Shown here: one piece after another, positions 31,441-41,883 of the stretch
Numbering within the stretch: the first letter of the stretch is position 1
How the letters are laid out: each line of letters starts with the position of its first letter
Assembly: GCA_029817715.1 (NCBI GenBank)
Contig: JARUPY010000079.1
Location: 1,674,001-1,738,000, forward strand
DNA length: 64,000 bases
DNA from: Melastoma dodecandrum
Taxonomy: Eukaryota > Streptophyta > Magnoliopsida > Myrtales > Melastomataceae
Reading direction: 5' to 3'
Notes under the pieces: generated by a model
What the model was told of the DNA's origin: nothing
Databases searched by the model: none
What the model saw: the letters and a program-made list of their open reading frames with translations, nothing else
Made by a program: the position numbers and the translations under genes

Positions 31441-33864
31441 TGAGGCACAAGTCTGAAACTCTAGAAAGTTTAAAGAGTTTAAAAACGAGGTAGAGAATAA
31501 ACGAGGCGAGAAGATAAAGGCTGTTCGGAGTTATTGAGGCGACGACTATCTTAGTGAAGAGTTCATTGATTACCTAAAAGGGTATGGGATCGTTTCACAA
31601 CTCACACCTCCTAGAACACCAGAGTGGAATGGTGTTTCAGAAAGGAGAAACCACACGATGTAGGTCGATGGTGTGAAAACACTTCCTGATGTCGAATTCC
31701 AAAAACCAACGAGAAGTTCCCTACTTTTCTTTGATCCGTCTTAGGGCCGAGTGGCAGCCTAGACCCGGCATTCGGTTTCTTCGTCATGATGAGTCATACA
31801 AGTCTTCCTTTATCATTTTTGGGTTATGCCTTAGAAACAGTAGCATACATGCTTAACCGAGTTCTAACCAAATCAGTAGATAAAACTCCTTATGAATTAT
31901 GGTTTGGAAAGAAATCGAATTCGTCTATCTTAAGATATGGGGCTGTGATGTTTATGTGAAGAACAACAATTCTGATAAGCTTGTAGCAAGATCCACGAAG
32001 TGAATGTTTGTAGGTTATCCCAAGGAAATAAAGGGATACTACTTTTATGTCCCAAGCAAGCACAAAGTTATCGTTGCTCGATACGCTACATTCTTGGAAA
32101 GAGAATTCATTTCTAAAGAGAGTAGTAAGAGTAAAGTAAGTCTTGAGGAAAATTCAGACTCTACAAAGAGGTTGGAAATTGAACATTTAGATAGGGAATC
32201 GGTACTACAAGTACAAGCGATTCCAACTTCTAAAATTGTTCAAGGAACGCAAGCTTAACATAAATCGACAAGAGTACACCGAGAACCTGACAGATATGGT
32301 TGGCCGGTAACCCACCATGGGGAAGTACTGCTCGTCGAGGATGATGAACCGTCGAGTTATGAGGAAGCAATCACTTCAAATGATTTCGAGAAATGGCTAG
32401 ACGCCATGAAATCATAGATGGATTCCATGTATACCAACTAAGTTTGGGAGTTGGTTGATGCGCCAGTTGGGGTAAAACCCATAGGGTGCAAGTGGATCTT
32501 CAAGAAGAAGATTGACATGGAAGGGAATACAAATGCCTATAAAGCAAGGCTTGTTGCCAAATGTTTCACTCAACATCAAGGAATTGACTTTGATGAAACA
32601 TTTTAACCGGTTGCAATGCTTAAGTCCATTAGAATTTGTTTGCGATAGCAGCTTACAAGGATTACGAGATTTGGCAGATGGATGTAAAAACTGCTTTTCT
32701 GAATGGAAAGTTATAGGAAGAAGTATTTATGGCTTAACCTCATGGTTTCATTACATCCAAGAATGCAGATAAAGTATGTAAGCTCAAGAGATCTATTTAT
32801 GGACTAAAGCAAGCATCTCGGAGTTGGAATCTGCGATTTGACAAAGTGGTCAAAGAATTTAGCTGTGTCAAAAATCCAGAGGAACCTTGCATTTACAAGA
32901 AGGTTAGTGGGAGCAAGATTTCGTTCATAGTGTTGTATGTTGATGATATTATACCAAAACTTGGCTGGGAAAGTGTTTCTCTATGAAAGATCTTGGGGAA
33001 GCAACTTATGTCTTAAGTATTAGATTGTACCGAGATAGACAAAATATGTTGTTGGGTTTGAGTCAAGGAATGTATATTGATTAGCATGCAAGATTTCAAG
33101 AGAGGATCCTTGTCAATGTCACATGGTGTACATCTTTCCAAGTCTATGTGTCCGAAGACATAAGAGGAGAGAGGAAGAATGGGCAAGATACCTTGTGCTT
33201 CGGTTATAGCGTCCATTATGTATGCCATGATATGTACTCGACCCGATGTTTCGTATGCATTGAGCATGACGAGTAGATACCAGTCAGATCCTGAAGAGGA
33301 TCATTGGACTGCAGTAAAGATTATCCTAAGAAGAACAATTGGCATGTTCTTAATTTTTGGAGGAGATAAGGAGTTAGTTGTCAAAGGAAATACTGACGCT
33401 AGTTTCTAGACAAATTAGGATGATCTAAAATCACAGCAGGGTTATGTGTTTCGCTTGAATCGTGCAGCTGTATGTTGGAGGAGTTCCAAGCAGGAGGCGG
33501 TTGCAAATTCTACAACTGAGTCCGAGTACATTGCAGCTTCCGAGGCGGCAAAGGAAGCCGTGTGGATCAAGAACTTCATAGCGGAGCTTGAAGTGGTTCC
33601 GGACATTGTTGACCCAGTGTATTGTACTGTGACAACAATGCGGCCACAGCGCAGGCCAAGGAGCCGAAGTCTCACCAACGATCCAAACACGTATTGTGGA
33701 AATATCACATCCCCCGAGAGATTGTTCAGAGGGGTGACGTGTTGGCTAACAAAGTAGATACAAGTGAGAATATCGCGGACCCACTCATAAAGGCCTTAAT
33801 TCTGCAGAAACATGAGACCCATGTGAGGAGCCTAGGACTTCGAGTCCATAGTGCCTGGCAATAG
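31441..33864 (+). pseudogene. Copia integrase core, RT and RNase H, degraded
   Basis: Integrase catalytic core traces (GIVSQLTPPRTPEWNGVSERR near 31590-31650) are followed by RT. GCKWIFKKKIDMEGN near 32480 begins the RT and YVDD is at 32936-32947. The RNase H piece 33446-33864 has SKQEAVANSTTESEYIAASEA, a DNNAA box and RSKHVLWKYH. Frames shift repeatedly and stops are common. The stop at 33862-33864 is close to the polypurine tract at about 33866-33876, right before the 3' LTR. Confidence 0.85.
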
Positions 33865-33878
33865 TACAAGTGGGATAT

Positions 33879-35467
33879 TGTTAGTGTATGCACTTATGTG
33901 CCAAAACACTTTATTGTATTTATGGATAAATAATAAATAAAAGCGAGTATTTGTCATTGATTATTTTACTTTTCTGCACGTAAAATTATTAAAAATAAGG
34001 TCTCACAGATTAATGAGAATATTAATCTTAATTAGTCCGTGATCGGATAGATGTTTAGAGGCGATAGATCGAGGGATAGTATATCCAAGTTATACTTAGG
34101 AGTACCCTGAGATTAGGGTTACTGGACACGACCCGTTTAAAAGGATACCACATATTAAACATCATTAATCAATTCTCTTTATGAACGAGTGTAACTAATT
34201 TTTTGACTAGAGACCTTCATTTATTCAATGCGTGGAGTTTATGCGCTTTCACGTCGTTAAAAGCAATCTTTAATCGGATTGTGAGTAATACGATTGTTGG
34301 GTGTGTGACAAAGCGTAAAGAGAATAGTGTTGAGTCAATATATGATTCATCGCTCTTCTGGATTAGAGAATTGACATCTAGGCCACTTGATATAGATATT
34401 AGTGACTCAAAAATCTATGGCCATGGAAGAAATGTTTTACATTCAAGTGAGTCTATTATATCTTGGTAATCAAGTAAATTGAGATGTCGGTTAGATGAAA
34501 AGATTGAATTACATAGTAATCGGTTCATAGTGGTTTAAGATTTATTATCATTATCCTAACACGTTGGGTGAATAAAAACTATTGCTAGATGTTTACCTTA
34601 GTTTATGTATGGATTTACACTGCCTTCGTGTATAGGACCTAGAGGGTCGAACGTATAGCACGTCGACAGGAATATTATAATGATTATTAAAGTGGATACA
34701 AAATTAATCATTTTATATTTCACAATTAGAATTAATTGCATTTTGTTGTTGCATCGAAACATATAAATGTTTAATTTATCCTGAAATATAGAAAGCAAAT
34801 AAATATAGACCAATATCGAATATGGACTTATTCGATCGATTTATATTAAATTATGGATATAATATGATAATGAAACATTATTTAAATAACATTTGTACGG
34901 ATACAAAGTAAAGCATCCAAGATATTATTGTTATTATTTTCTTTAGAATATCATATTTAATGAAATTAGATTAATCCATGTGCACGTTACTGTAGGTTAA
35001 ATATAAATATTTATTAATTATTTCCATGTTACATTTATCAAGATTTCAAAATTAAATAAATAAAACTAAATTCAAATCCTCGTTTTTTGCCATTACGGTT
35101 CATTTTGGAAAGGAATCTATTATCGATCAATCGGTATGAATATAAATAGATTGGGTGGGGACAGACGGGTGTGGTAGTACAGTCCTAAAAGCAGAAGGAA
35201 AAAGGTGTGAAGAGAGGTTTTGAGTTTTTGAACCTGCAGGATCGTTGAGAGACTTGTGATCGTGTGCGCGTGGATACCTCTTGAAGAGTCACACGTGGGG
35301 CTCTCGGTCATTTGGTTTTACTTTATTTGATTGGAAATTTCGAGGTACAATTTTCGGGTAAAGTTTTTCTTATCGTTTATCTTAAATATTATATACGTAC
35401 CAAGAGTTTTATGATTTGGGCTTAAAAATGTAATTTTTACTCCTTCCGTTGTGCCTGAATTCTAACA
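33879..35467 (+). repeat. 3' LTR of the outer copia element
   Basis: Begins TGTTAGTGTATGCAC after the polypurine-like ACAAGTGGGATAT and ends GTGCCTGAATTCTAACA. It matches the 5' LTR over its whole length. Confidence 0.92.
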
Positions 35468-35752
35468 CAAATATGTGCTGAAATCGAGACGGAACCTCCG
35501 TTAACCACTGCCACATGCCAAAATTGGATTCCAATCGCCTTAACTACTCATAGCTACTACTGGCAGAAATCGACTGTCGCCATTTATCCTGGTCGATGCA
35601 TTGCTTCAAAGTTCATCGTCGATTTCGGGTGTTTGTGCGGAACTCGTCGATCTATCAATACTATCTACTACTTCAAAGACAATAAATGTGACGCCTCCTC
35701 AAACTCAACATATTTCATAGGCTTTCGGCTCATGAGCCCATAACCAGTTTAC

Positions 35753-37438
35753 CGTTGGCGCGGAATATGTTTCTCGCAATACGTATTGAATTGTACAGTA
35801 TTTGTGGTTGTTGTAAAGTAAAAAAACGCAAGTTGAAACGGAAACAACACTTGACTTGAAATTGAATGACGCCGAATTACAAAGTTTAGATCCTTACAAC
35901 ACTTACAGTCATAACGAAAAGGGTTGAACAACAAAAGAACGACAGTGGGTCTTCAAGACGATCGGCTGACGGATGGTGGCTACGGCAGATCCCTTTGGTG
36001 GATCTACCTTGGTGGATCAGTAGTCGGATGTGGTAAAGGTGATGGTGGTTTCAGGATGCTTGAAGCCAAGGCAAGAAATATAGGAATATTCTGGGTTTGT
36101 ATGTGATTGTGTTCGTTCCAATGAAGGGAATAATACCTATTTATAATAAATTCATTAAGACATCGTGGATAACTACCCAGGATAGTGGAGAACACAAGAA
36201 AACTACCAAAAGATGTTAACTGCCATAGATCGTGGGTACCTCAAGATTCCCCTATTTTCAAGGATGTTAATATACGCTTACCCACGAGCTTGGGACGACC
36301 GAAGGCAGGGAGGATGAAGCGGGGCGTCGGCAATCCACTCACGAGGGCATTACTCTTCCATCCCTGAATGGACTCGAGCGACTCCATTCGCTTTCTTATT
36401 CTCTTCTGGTCGTGTGGATAGGTAGTGCGTCTGAATTGATCGTGTGTAAACCGAGATATAGTTAAAATACAGAACACCACGCTTATGTACTCGAGTTGGA
36501 ATGTCATTTCAGTCGACTGATCATAACTTTTGCCATAAAGCCTTGATTTGCTCGAAATTAATTAAGGTTGTTTCCTCTCTGACTCTTCTATAGCTTTCGT
36601 GTTCTGAGTTTTCTCATTCAAGATAATTTGGGTCGAGTTTTGATAGGTCAAAATCGGAACACCTCTGTTCTCGAGATCTGGTCTCGAGAACAACAATATT
36701 CTAGTATTTTAATCATAACTTTGGCTACAAAGATCAGATTAACTCGATATTACTTGGGATAGTTTTCTTTCTGTCTCCTACAACTTTGATGTTTTAAGGT
36801 TTTTCGTTCATGTTCATCTTGGATATGTTAAGGCTGATCGAAGTCACAGCTAATATGTTCTCGAGATCTGATCTCGAGATTAGAGCACTCATTCGGTACT
36901 TTGAGCATATATTTTGATTCTGAGATCGGATTAACTCAAGACAAGTAGGGCCGATCTCATTTTTTCTCAACCTATAACTTAGTTTACACATTTCCATTTG
37001 AGGTAATCTTAGATGAGTTTTGGCGGATTAAAATCGTCACTGTTCTGCTTTGGAGTTCAATCTCGAGATCAAAGCACTCATTTGGTATTTTGATGATAAC
37101 TTTTGCTAGGTAAGTCAGATTAACTTGAGACACATTGAGATAATTCCCTTTCTTTTCGAGCTACAACTTTTATGTTTTGTACTTTTCGATTTGAGGTTGT
37201 CTTAGATGAGTTATGGCCTGTCCAAAGTCGAGAAACAGAATACAATGGTTCCGATCTCGAGATCAGACATTATTTTGGTTTTCTGGCTATAACTTTATAA
37301 GTTTTTCTGGGATACTATCTTGGGATACTCTTTCTTGAGAACATTTTGAGTCTTATTTCGAGAAGATATTCATGCCATTCTTGGAATTCTCTACCTCGAA
37401 ATTGAAACACGAAAAAGGGGCATGAATTCATGTGTCAA
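35753..37438 (-). repeat. 3' LTR of element A with TCTCGAGATC tandem units
   Basis: On the minus strand U3 runs 37438 to about 36240, a TATA box (ATTATAAATAGG) lies near 36140-36150, and U5 ends CGCCAACG at 35753. U3 contains tandem units of about 190-200 bp; centres with CTCGAGATC fall near 36670, 36862, 37063 and 37254. Each unit repeats a text with CATAACTTT, TTAACTCGA and CTACAACTTT. Confidence 0.75.
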
Positions 37439-37615
37439 CCGGTACTCTTACGGATGACATTCACGTTCTTGATATGCTAGGTCTTGGAAATGAAAAAGTA
37501 AATATAGTGATAAGAAATTTCTTTTACTTAGAGTTTTTCTTTTCTTTCACAAGAAGACACGTTTGTCTTTATCCCCTACTTTTCTTCCTCGAGTTGTTGG
37601 GGAGCTTACCATGCC

Positions 37616-37616
37616 T

Positions 37617-37647
<31 letters not shown>

Positions 37648-37648
37648 T
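37616..37648 (+). repeat. (CA)n(TA)n compound microsatellite
   Basis: A CA run passes directly into a TA run and then a T run. The inverted relative at about 58220-58250 lacks the CA array. Confidence 0.85.
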
Positions 37649-38037
37649 TTTTTTTTGTTTTTATCCCTTTCTCTAAGCGACACAATTATTTTCTTTTTTC
37701 CCTCGAAAAAACTCCAAGTCGAGAGAGATACATTGTCAGTCGCCATTAGTATTGTCGAGGATGAGTTGGTTCGTTGCTCCTTCACGAAGACTAATCTCCA
37801 AAACCAAGGAAGGGAGGCTATCTTCAAGACGAACTGATTACTCAACTTTATGAACTTTTCGAGTCTTTTTGACTTTGTTTCTTTTATGAATACTGGATCG
37901 ATTAATATATATTTTCCCACATCAATATTCTCGACGTGTGTGGGTTGGCTTTCAAACAAAGATTTGATTTTGATTTGAGTTTTTTTATAAACACATGCAT
38001 ATTTGTTTGTTTTGCTTCTCGAGAAGGCATATTTGCC

Positions 38038-38142
38038 AAAATTATAGAAAAAGGGAAAGAGAAATATTTCTTCTCGAGAAGACATATTTGCCTTTATCCT
38101 TCTCGAGAAGAAATATTTCTCTTTCCCTTTTTCTATAATTTT
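38038..38142. repeat. Perfect 44-bp inverted repeat with 17-bp loop
   Basis: Arms 38038-38081 and 38099-38142 are exact reverse complements around a 17-nt spacer. The inner arm ends carry CTTCTCGAGAAG, itself a palindrome. Confidence 0.92.
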
Positions 38143-38364
38143 AATATCTACTTTTATCTTTATTTATTACACCTTTCTCGAGATGTTGTTCTCGACTTGG
38201 GTTTCCTTCTATCTGCCCTTTTTTTTCGTTAATCATCAATGTGACATTTCTTCTTCTTTTTAATTAAACCCACTTTTCTAGATTGCGGATTTAACCCCAT
38301 ATCGACTTTATTCTCAACGTACTTTTCCTTTTTTATCATTTGGGTGGGCCAAATCCATCACATT

Positions 38365-39324
38365 TCAATAAGAATTTTTGCACATCTCTTTTATAGATAT
38401 ATCTTGAATATATCTCGATTGTTTGGGCTTCCTAAAGATTCCAACAGGATAATCACACAGTAGTACTTCATTCATATGTATCTCGAAAATATCATCCATT
38501 GAGATCTCATCACTCGTCAAAAATCCCTCTGTTCCAATTTCCTGTATATTAATACTTAGAACGTCTATTTGACTAAAAAATGAGTACATGTCATATTCGT
38601 TAATTTTCTCGTCACGTCTATGATGTGAGAGAGTATCTTGCTGAAACATCATTTTTCATCCTTGTTATCTTCTGTATGAGTTCCGCTCTCGAGGGGAGTG
38701 TAATCCTGGTTAGGAAATGATATGATTGAGTCAACTACATCCTCATTCGTTAGAACTGAGTTACCCATACATTTATTTTCGCTCTGACATAATTTCTCTT
38801 GGAATTTCTTCTCTCTTAACTCCATAAACTTATCCATGAGTTTGGGTTTTGCCTCAACAAAACCCAACAGATTAGGTACAATAGTTATGCGATTTAACTC
38901 GAAATTGATTGGTATTTTCTCACTCAGTGTAATCGTAGGAACCTCAGAAGAATATGAATTTGAGAAACCAACTCTCCGAGCATTATCCATAAATGTTTTA
39001 TCTCTAGGGGAATCATTTTTCCAATCAATCTTACCAATTTTATCAGATAATAATTTTTTTAAGTGCATCTATAATTTCTTGATGTTTTCCTGACATATCT
39101 CTTATTAATTCCTTGCGCCATTCTGACATTTATCTTTTTAATTCCTCTACAGCATCATCTGATGGGAAATAAGTGGACCAAGGGTATTGAGACCCTGCAT
39201 AATATTGTTGCCCCACGGGCATATTCTGGATGCGCCCGTCATTTTCACCCTGATTCTCATTCGTCTCCTTTGTTTTATCAGAGTTTGTTTCTTTAGGAAA
39301 ATTTCAACTTCTAGCGCGTGACAT
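38365..39324 (-). pseudogene. gag-like fragments of element A
   Basis: From the ATG at 39324 the minus-strand frame is broken by stops until the open piece 38649-39068 (139 codons), which is followed, with a 4-base overlap, by 38365-38652 (95 codons). The peptides are charged, with EWRKELIRDM near 39110 and LLGFVEAKPKLMDKFMELREK in the larger piece. This layout (helix-rich, directly after the primer site) fits a gag N-terminus, but I could not tie it to a known family. Confidence 0.45.
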
Positions 39325-39361
39325 CTTTCTCAAAAGATTTTACGGATTCTCAACAATTTGA

Positions 39362-39379
39362 CTCGTACTGTGGTCGCCA
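39362..39379 (-). other. Primer-binding-like site of element A
   Basis: On the minus strand TGGCGACCACAGTACGAG follows the LTR end (CCAACA at 39386) after six bases. TGGCG-starting sites are usual in plant LTR elements; the tRNA was not identified. Confidence 0.55.
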
Positions 39380-39385
39380 AAAACG

Positions 39386-40214
39386 TGTTGGCGCATAATT
39401 CATTCGCTGCAACACGTATTGAATTTTACAGTGTGGTTTATGGTCGCCGTAAAGTAAATGAAAACAAGTTGAAAACTAAACACAATGCTTGAAATAATTA
39501 ACAACGTTGTATTACAAAATCTGGATTTTTACAACATTACAGACATGACGTGAATGGAAAAAATAACAAAAAGACTTGAAGACGGTAGTGGGGTGCTTCG
39601 CGACGGTCGGCCGACGAATGACGGCTACGGCAAATCCCTTTAATGGAATCTACCTTGGTGGATAGGTGGTAGGATGTAGCGAATGTGCAGTTGGTTTCGG
39701 GACGCTGGAAAAAGAGAGAAAAATCTGAGTTCTGTGTTTGAGTTGTGTTCGTTGTTCTTCGTTCTGTATTTTTTCTTCCTTTTATGTTATCAGAATCTTG
39801 CGGTTATTACTATTAAGATAATCGATGATCCTCCCAAATCTTGCACACGACTGAATCCCTATTTTGTAGGAGCCATGCACGTCGTATTTTGGTCGGCCTC
39901 TCTGGGTCTGCCACGTGTCCTATAGACGAATGTGGTTTAACGAGAGTTCTCTCGATACATTACAGATTCTCGAGTAGTGAGAGGTTGTCCGAGTCTCGAG
40001 CTGTATGGTTTTATCTGTGGTGTACTCGAAAAGTACTTCTCGAGTAACGCTAATCTTGGGCTCTTGTTCGGGAGGCTCGAGTAGTGCTCATACGGACTTC
40101 TCGAGAAGTATTAATATTGGGCTCTTGTTCGAGAAGCACTCCTCAAGTAATAGTCATATAGAGTTTTACTTCTTCGACCCATCAAGGACGAAACCCAAAA
40201 TTTATGTGTCAACA
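39386..40214 (-). repeat. 5' LTR of element A, 829 bp
   Basis: On the minus strand it begins TGTTGACACATAAATTTTGGG and ends GCGCCAACA. U3 has dispersed CTCGAG and CTTCTCGAG motifs but not the 190-bp tandem units. It is closely related to the solo LTR at 15706-16430. Confidence 0.75.
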
Positions 40215-40665
40215 ATTGTGTAAACACAAAGCTCGAACAACGTTAGTTTAAGATCGTTTACGAAACCCTCGTACCCCGAAAACTTTGGTGAAGAGGGCTA
40301 CCAATGCAGAAGAACAAAGTGTCCCCCTCCCGAAGTAACGTATCGTTAAGCATGATTCCTAGGATTGCTATTTATCCAAGCAAAAAGTTTCGTCCTTCCT
40401 AACATATATCCCTCCCCCGATTCTTTCTCTCTCGCGCTCGCATTAAATCAAATTCGGTGAATTAGTCCCATCAGTCATCAATCAACAGAAAAACCTCTCG
40501 TTTCCGGAAAAGAGAATGACCACGCCACGAGCCAATTTTGGAGTCGATATTTATTAGTACTTCGTCAATGAACTTCTTACTTGGAATAATTCCGACGAAA
40601 GCGCTGGGTTCGATTAGTCGGCGTCTAGCTAAAGCTAAGCTATTGTCGAACGTGGGTTCTACATT
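40215..40665. other. Sequence upstream of the copia primer site, no LTR identified
   Basis: Should contain the 5' LTR of the following copia element, but I found no match to its 3' end. No gene is recognised. Confidence 0.35.
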
Positions 40666-40705
40666 TGATATCAAAGCTGGGTCGTTCGGGTCGAGTTGTT
40701 AAAAT

Positions 40706-40860
40706 CCAGCGGAGGTTCTGTCGAAGTCCAGCGGAGATTCTGCAGAAGTATAGCGGAAGTTCTGCCGAAGTCAAGCAGTAGACTGCTAAAATATAGCAGA
40801 GGTTCTACCGAAGTCAAGCGGTAGTTCTGGTAAAGTATAGCGGAGGTTCTGCCAAAATCC
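40706..40860 (+). repeat. 22-bp minisatellite, about 7 units, in the copia leader
   Basis: Units follow the pattern NNAGCGGAGGTTCTGNCGAAGT, with one unit of 21 bp. They lie between the primer site and the gag start. Confidence 0.88.
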
Positions 40861-40938
40861 TATCAAGGAAGCTGTAACCCGGGATTGCATCGGGCATAGG
40901 TCAAGGACCAGGCTACGCTTCCATAAGTTGAGTCATGT

Positions 40939-41883
40939 ATGGTGGAATTTAGCACCGTCGGTATGCTGAAGAAATTAAATAACCAAAATTATAGCACTTG
41001 GAAGACGTGCATAGAGTCCTATCTCCAAAGCCAAGATCTCTGGGAGATTATTGGCAAAAGTGAGACGACTCCACCAGAGGAGAATGCTGTCGGATTGCTG
41101 AAATGGCAGATAAAGGCAGGGAAGGCCATGTTCTCCAAAAAGACCACCATAGAGGAGGAGATGTTGGAGCATATAAGGTACGCCACTACGCTGACGGATG
41201 AATGGGATATTTTAGCAACTAGGTTCCCAAAGAAAAATGATATGAGGCTTCAGTTGCTAGAAAATGATCTGCTGTCAGTTAGGCAAGGAGACTAAGGAAT
41301 AAATCAGTTTTTCACTAAAGTAAAGTCAATATGCCGGGAGATATCAGAGTTAGACCTAGGATCCAGGATTAGTGATGATAGGATGAGGAGGATAATCATT
41401 CATGGGTTATGGCCAGAGTATAGAGAATTTGTTGCGGCGGTGCAAGGATGGCCCACGTCGTCGTCCTTAGAAGATTTAGAAAATTTGCTAACTAATCAAG
41501 AGAAGTTGGCAAAACAGTTGGCGGGTGTGACTTTGAAAAATGAAGAAGAAGCCTTATACAATAATAAGAGAAGAAGTTATGTTAAAAATAAGAGGTCTCA
41601 GAAGAGAAAATTTGCACAAGGTGGTAGAGACGGTCGACGAGATTATCAGCCCAACCGACGACAACAACAGAAGAGACAAGATAAACCAACCCAACGGAAG
41701 AATGAAGAATGTTTCAACTGTGTCAAGAAGGGACACTATGTAAGAGACTGTTGGTCCAAGAAGAAGAATGTGAAAGGAAATGGTTCCACGTCAACCACTC
41801 AAGACAGTGATAAATACAAAGAAGAGTGGAACCTTGAAGCATCCATCGTCGTGTTGAAAGAAGAGCAACTGTTGGAAGACTAG
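40939..41883 (+). pseudogene. Copia gag polyprotein, one in-frame stop
   Basis: Opens 40939 with LKKLNNQNYSTWKTCIESYL, a copia gag N-terminus. The frame has a TAA at 41293-41295 directly after QGD, then continues in the same frame to a CX2CX4HX4C knuckle (CFNCVKKGHYVRDC, 41709-41750) and a charged tail ending at 41881-41883. Apart from that stop the gag is well preserved. Gag forms the cytoplasmic virus-like particle of the retrotransposon. Confidence 0.85.

Larger units (their letters stand above)
23903..35467 (+). mobile_element. Old Ty1/copia LTR retrotransposon with a nested copia insertion
   Basis: Paired LTRs at 23903-25651 and 33879-35467, both starting TGT(T/G)AG and ending TTCTAACA, flank a tRNA-Met primer site, a long leader, gag from 29907, and pol with integrase, RT and RNase H up to 33864 in copia order. 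The LTRs differ by many substitutions and small indels, so the insertion is old. A truncated copia lies inside, antisense, at about 25795-28640. The flanking 5-mers (TAAAC and CAAAT) are not an obvious target duplication. Nearly every domain has stops. Confidence 0.92.
37441..39385 (-). other. Internal region of element A
   Basis: Contains an ATG at 39324 shortly after the primer site (MSRARS then a stop), a gag-like frame at 38649-39068, an overlapping one at 38365-38652, a 44-bp palindrome (38038-38142), and a CA/TA microsatellite (37616-37648). A segment at 37441-37860 recurs inverted at 58020-58430. Confidence 0.6.
35753..40214 (-). mobile_element. Low-coding LTR retrotransposon, TCTCGAG-type family (element A)
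   Basis: Minus orientation: 5' LTR 39386-40214, a primer-binding-like site at 39362-39379, an internal region of about 1.95 kb holding only gag-like fragments, and a 3' LTR 35753-37438. R-U5 parts of the two LTRs are clearly similar (for example CTACCTTGGTGGAT and ACACGTATTGAATT/ATACGTATTGAATT). U3 parts differ: the 3' LTR has about 1.2 kb of tandem units, the 5' LTR does not. No protease, RT or integrase was found, so it is non-autonomous or heavily deleted. The best label is a Ty3/gypsy-related or TR-GAG-like derivative; the clade is not determined. Confidence 0.7.

Noticed and set aside
38038..38142. The palindrome as a transcription terminator or CRISPR-like repeat
   Set aside because: Eukaryotic context, only one copy and no spacers; it is an inverted repeat within an LTR element.
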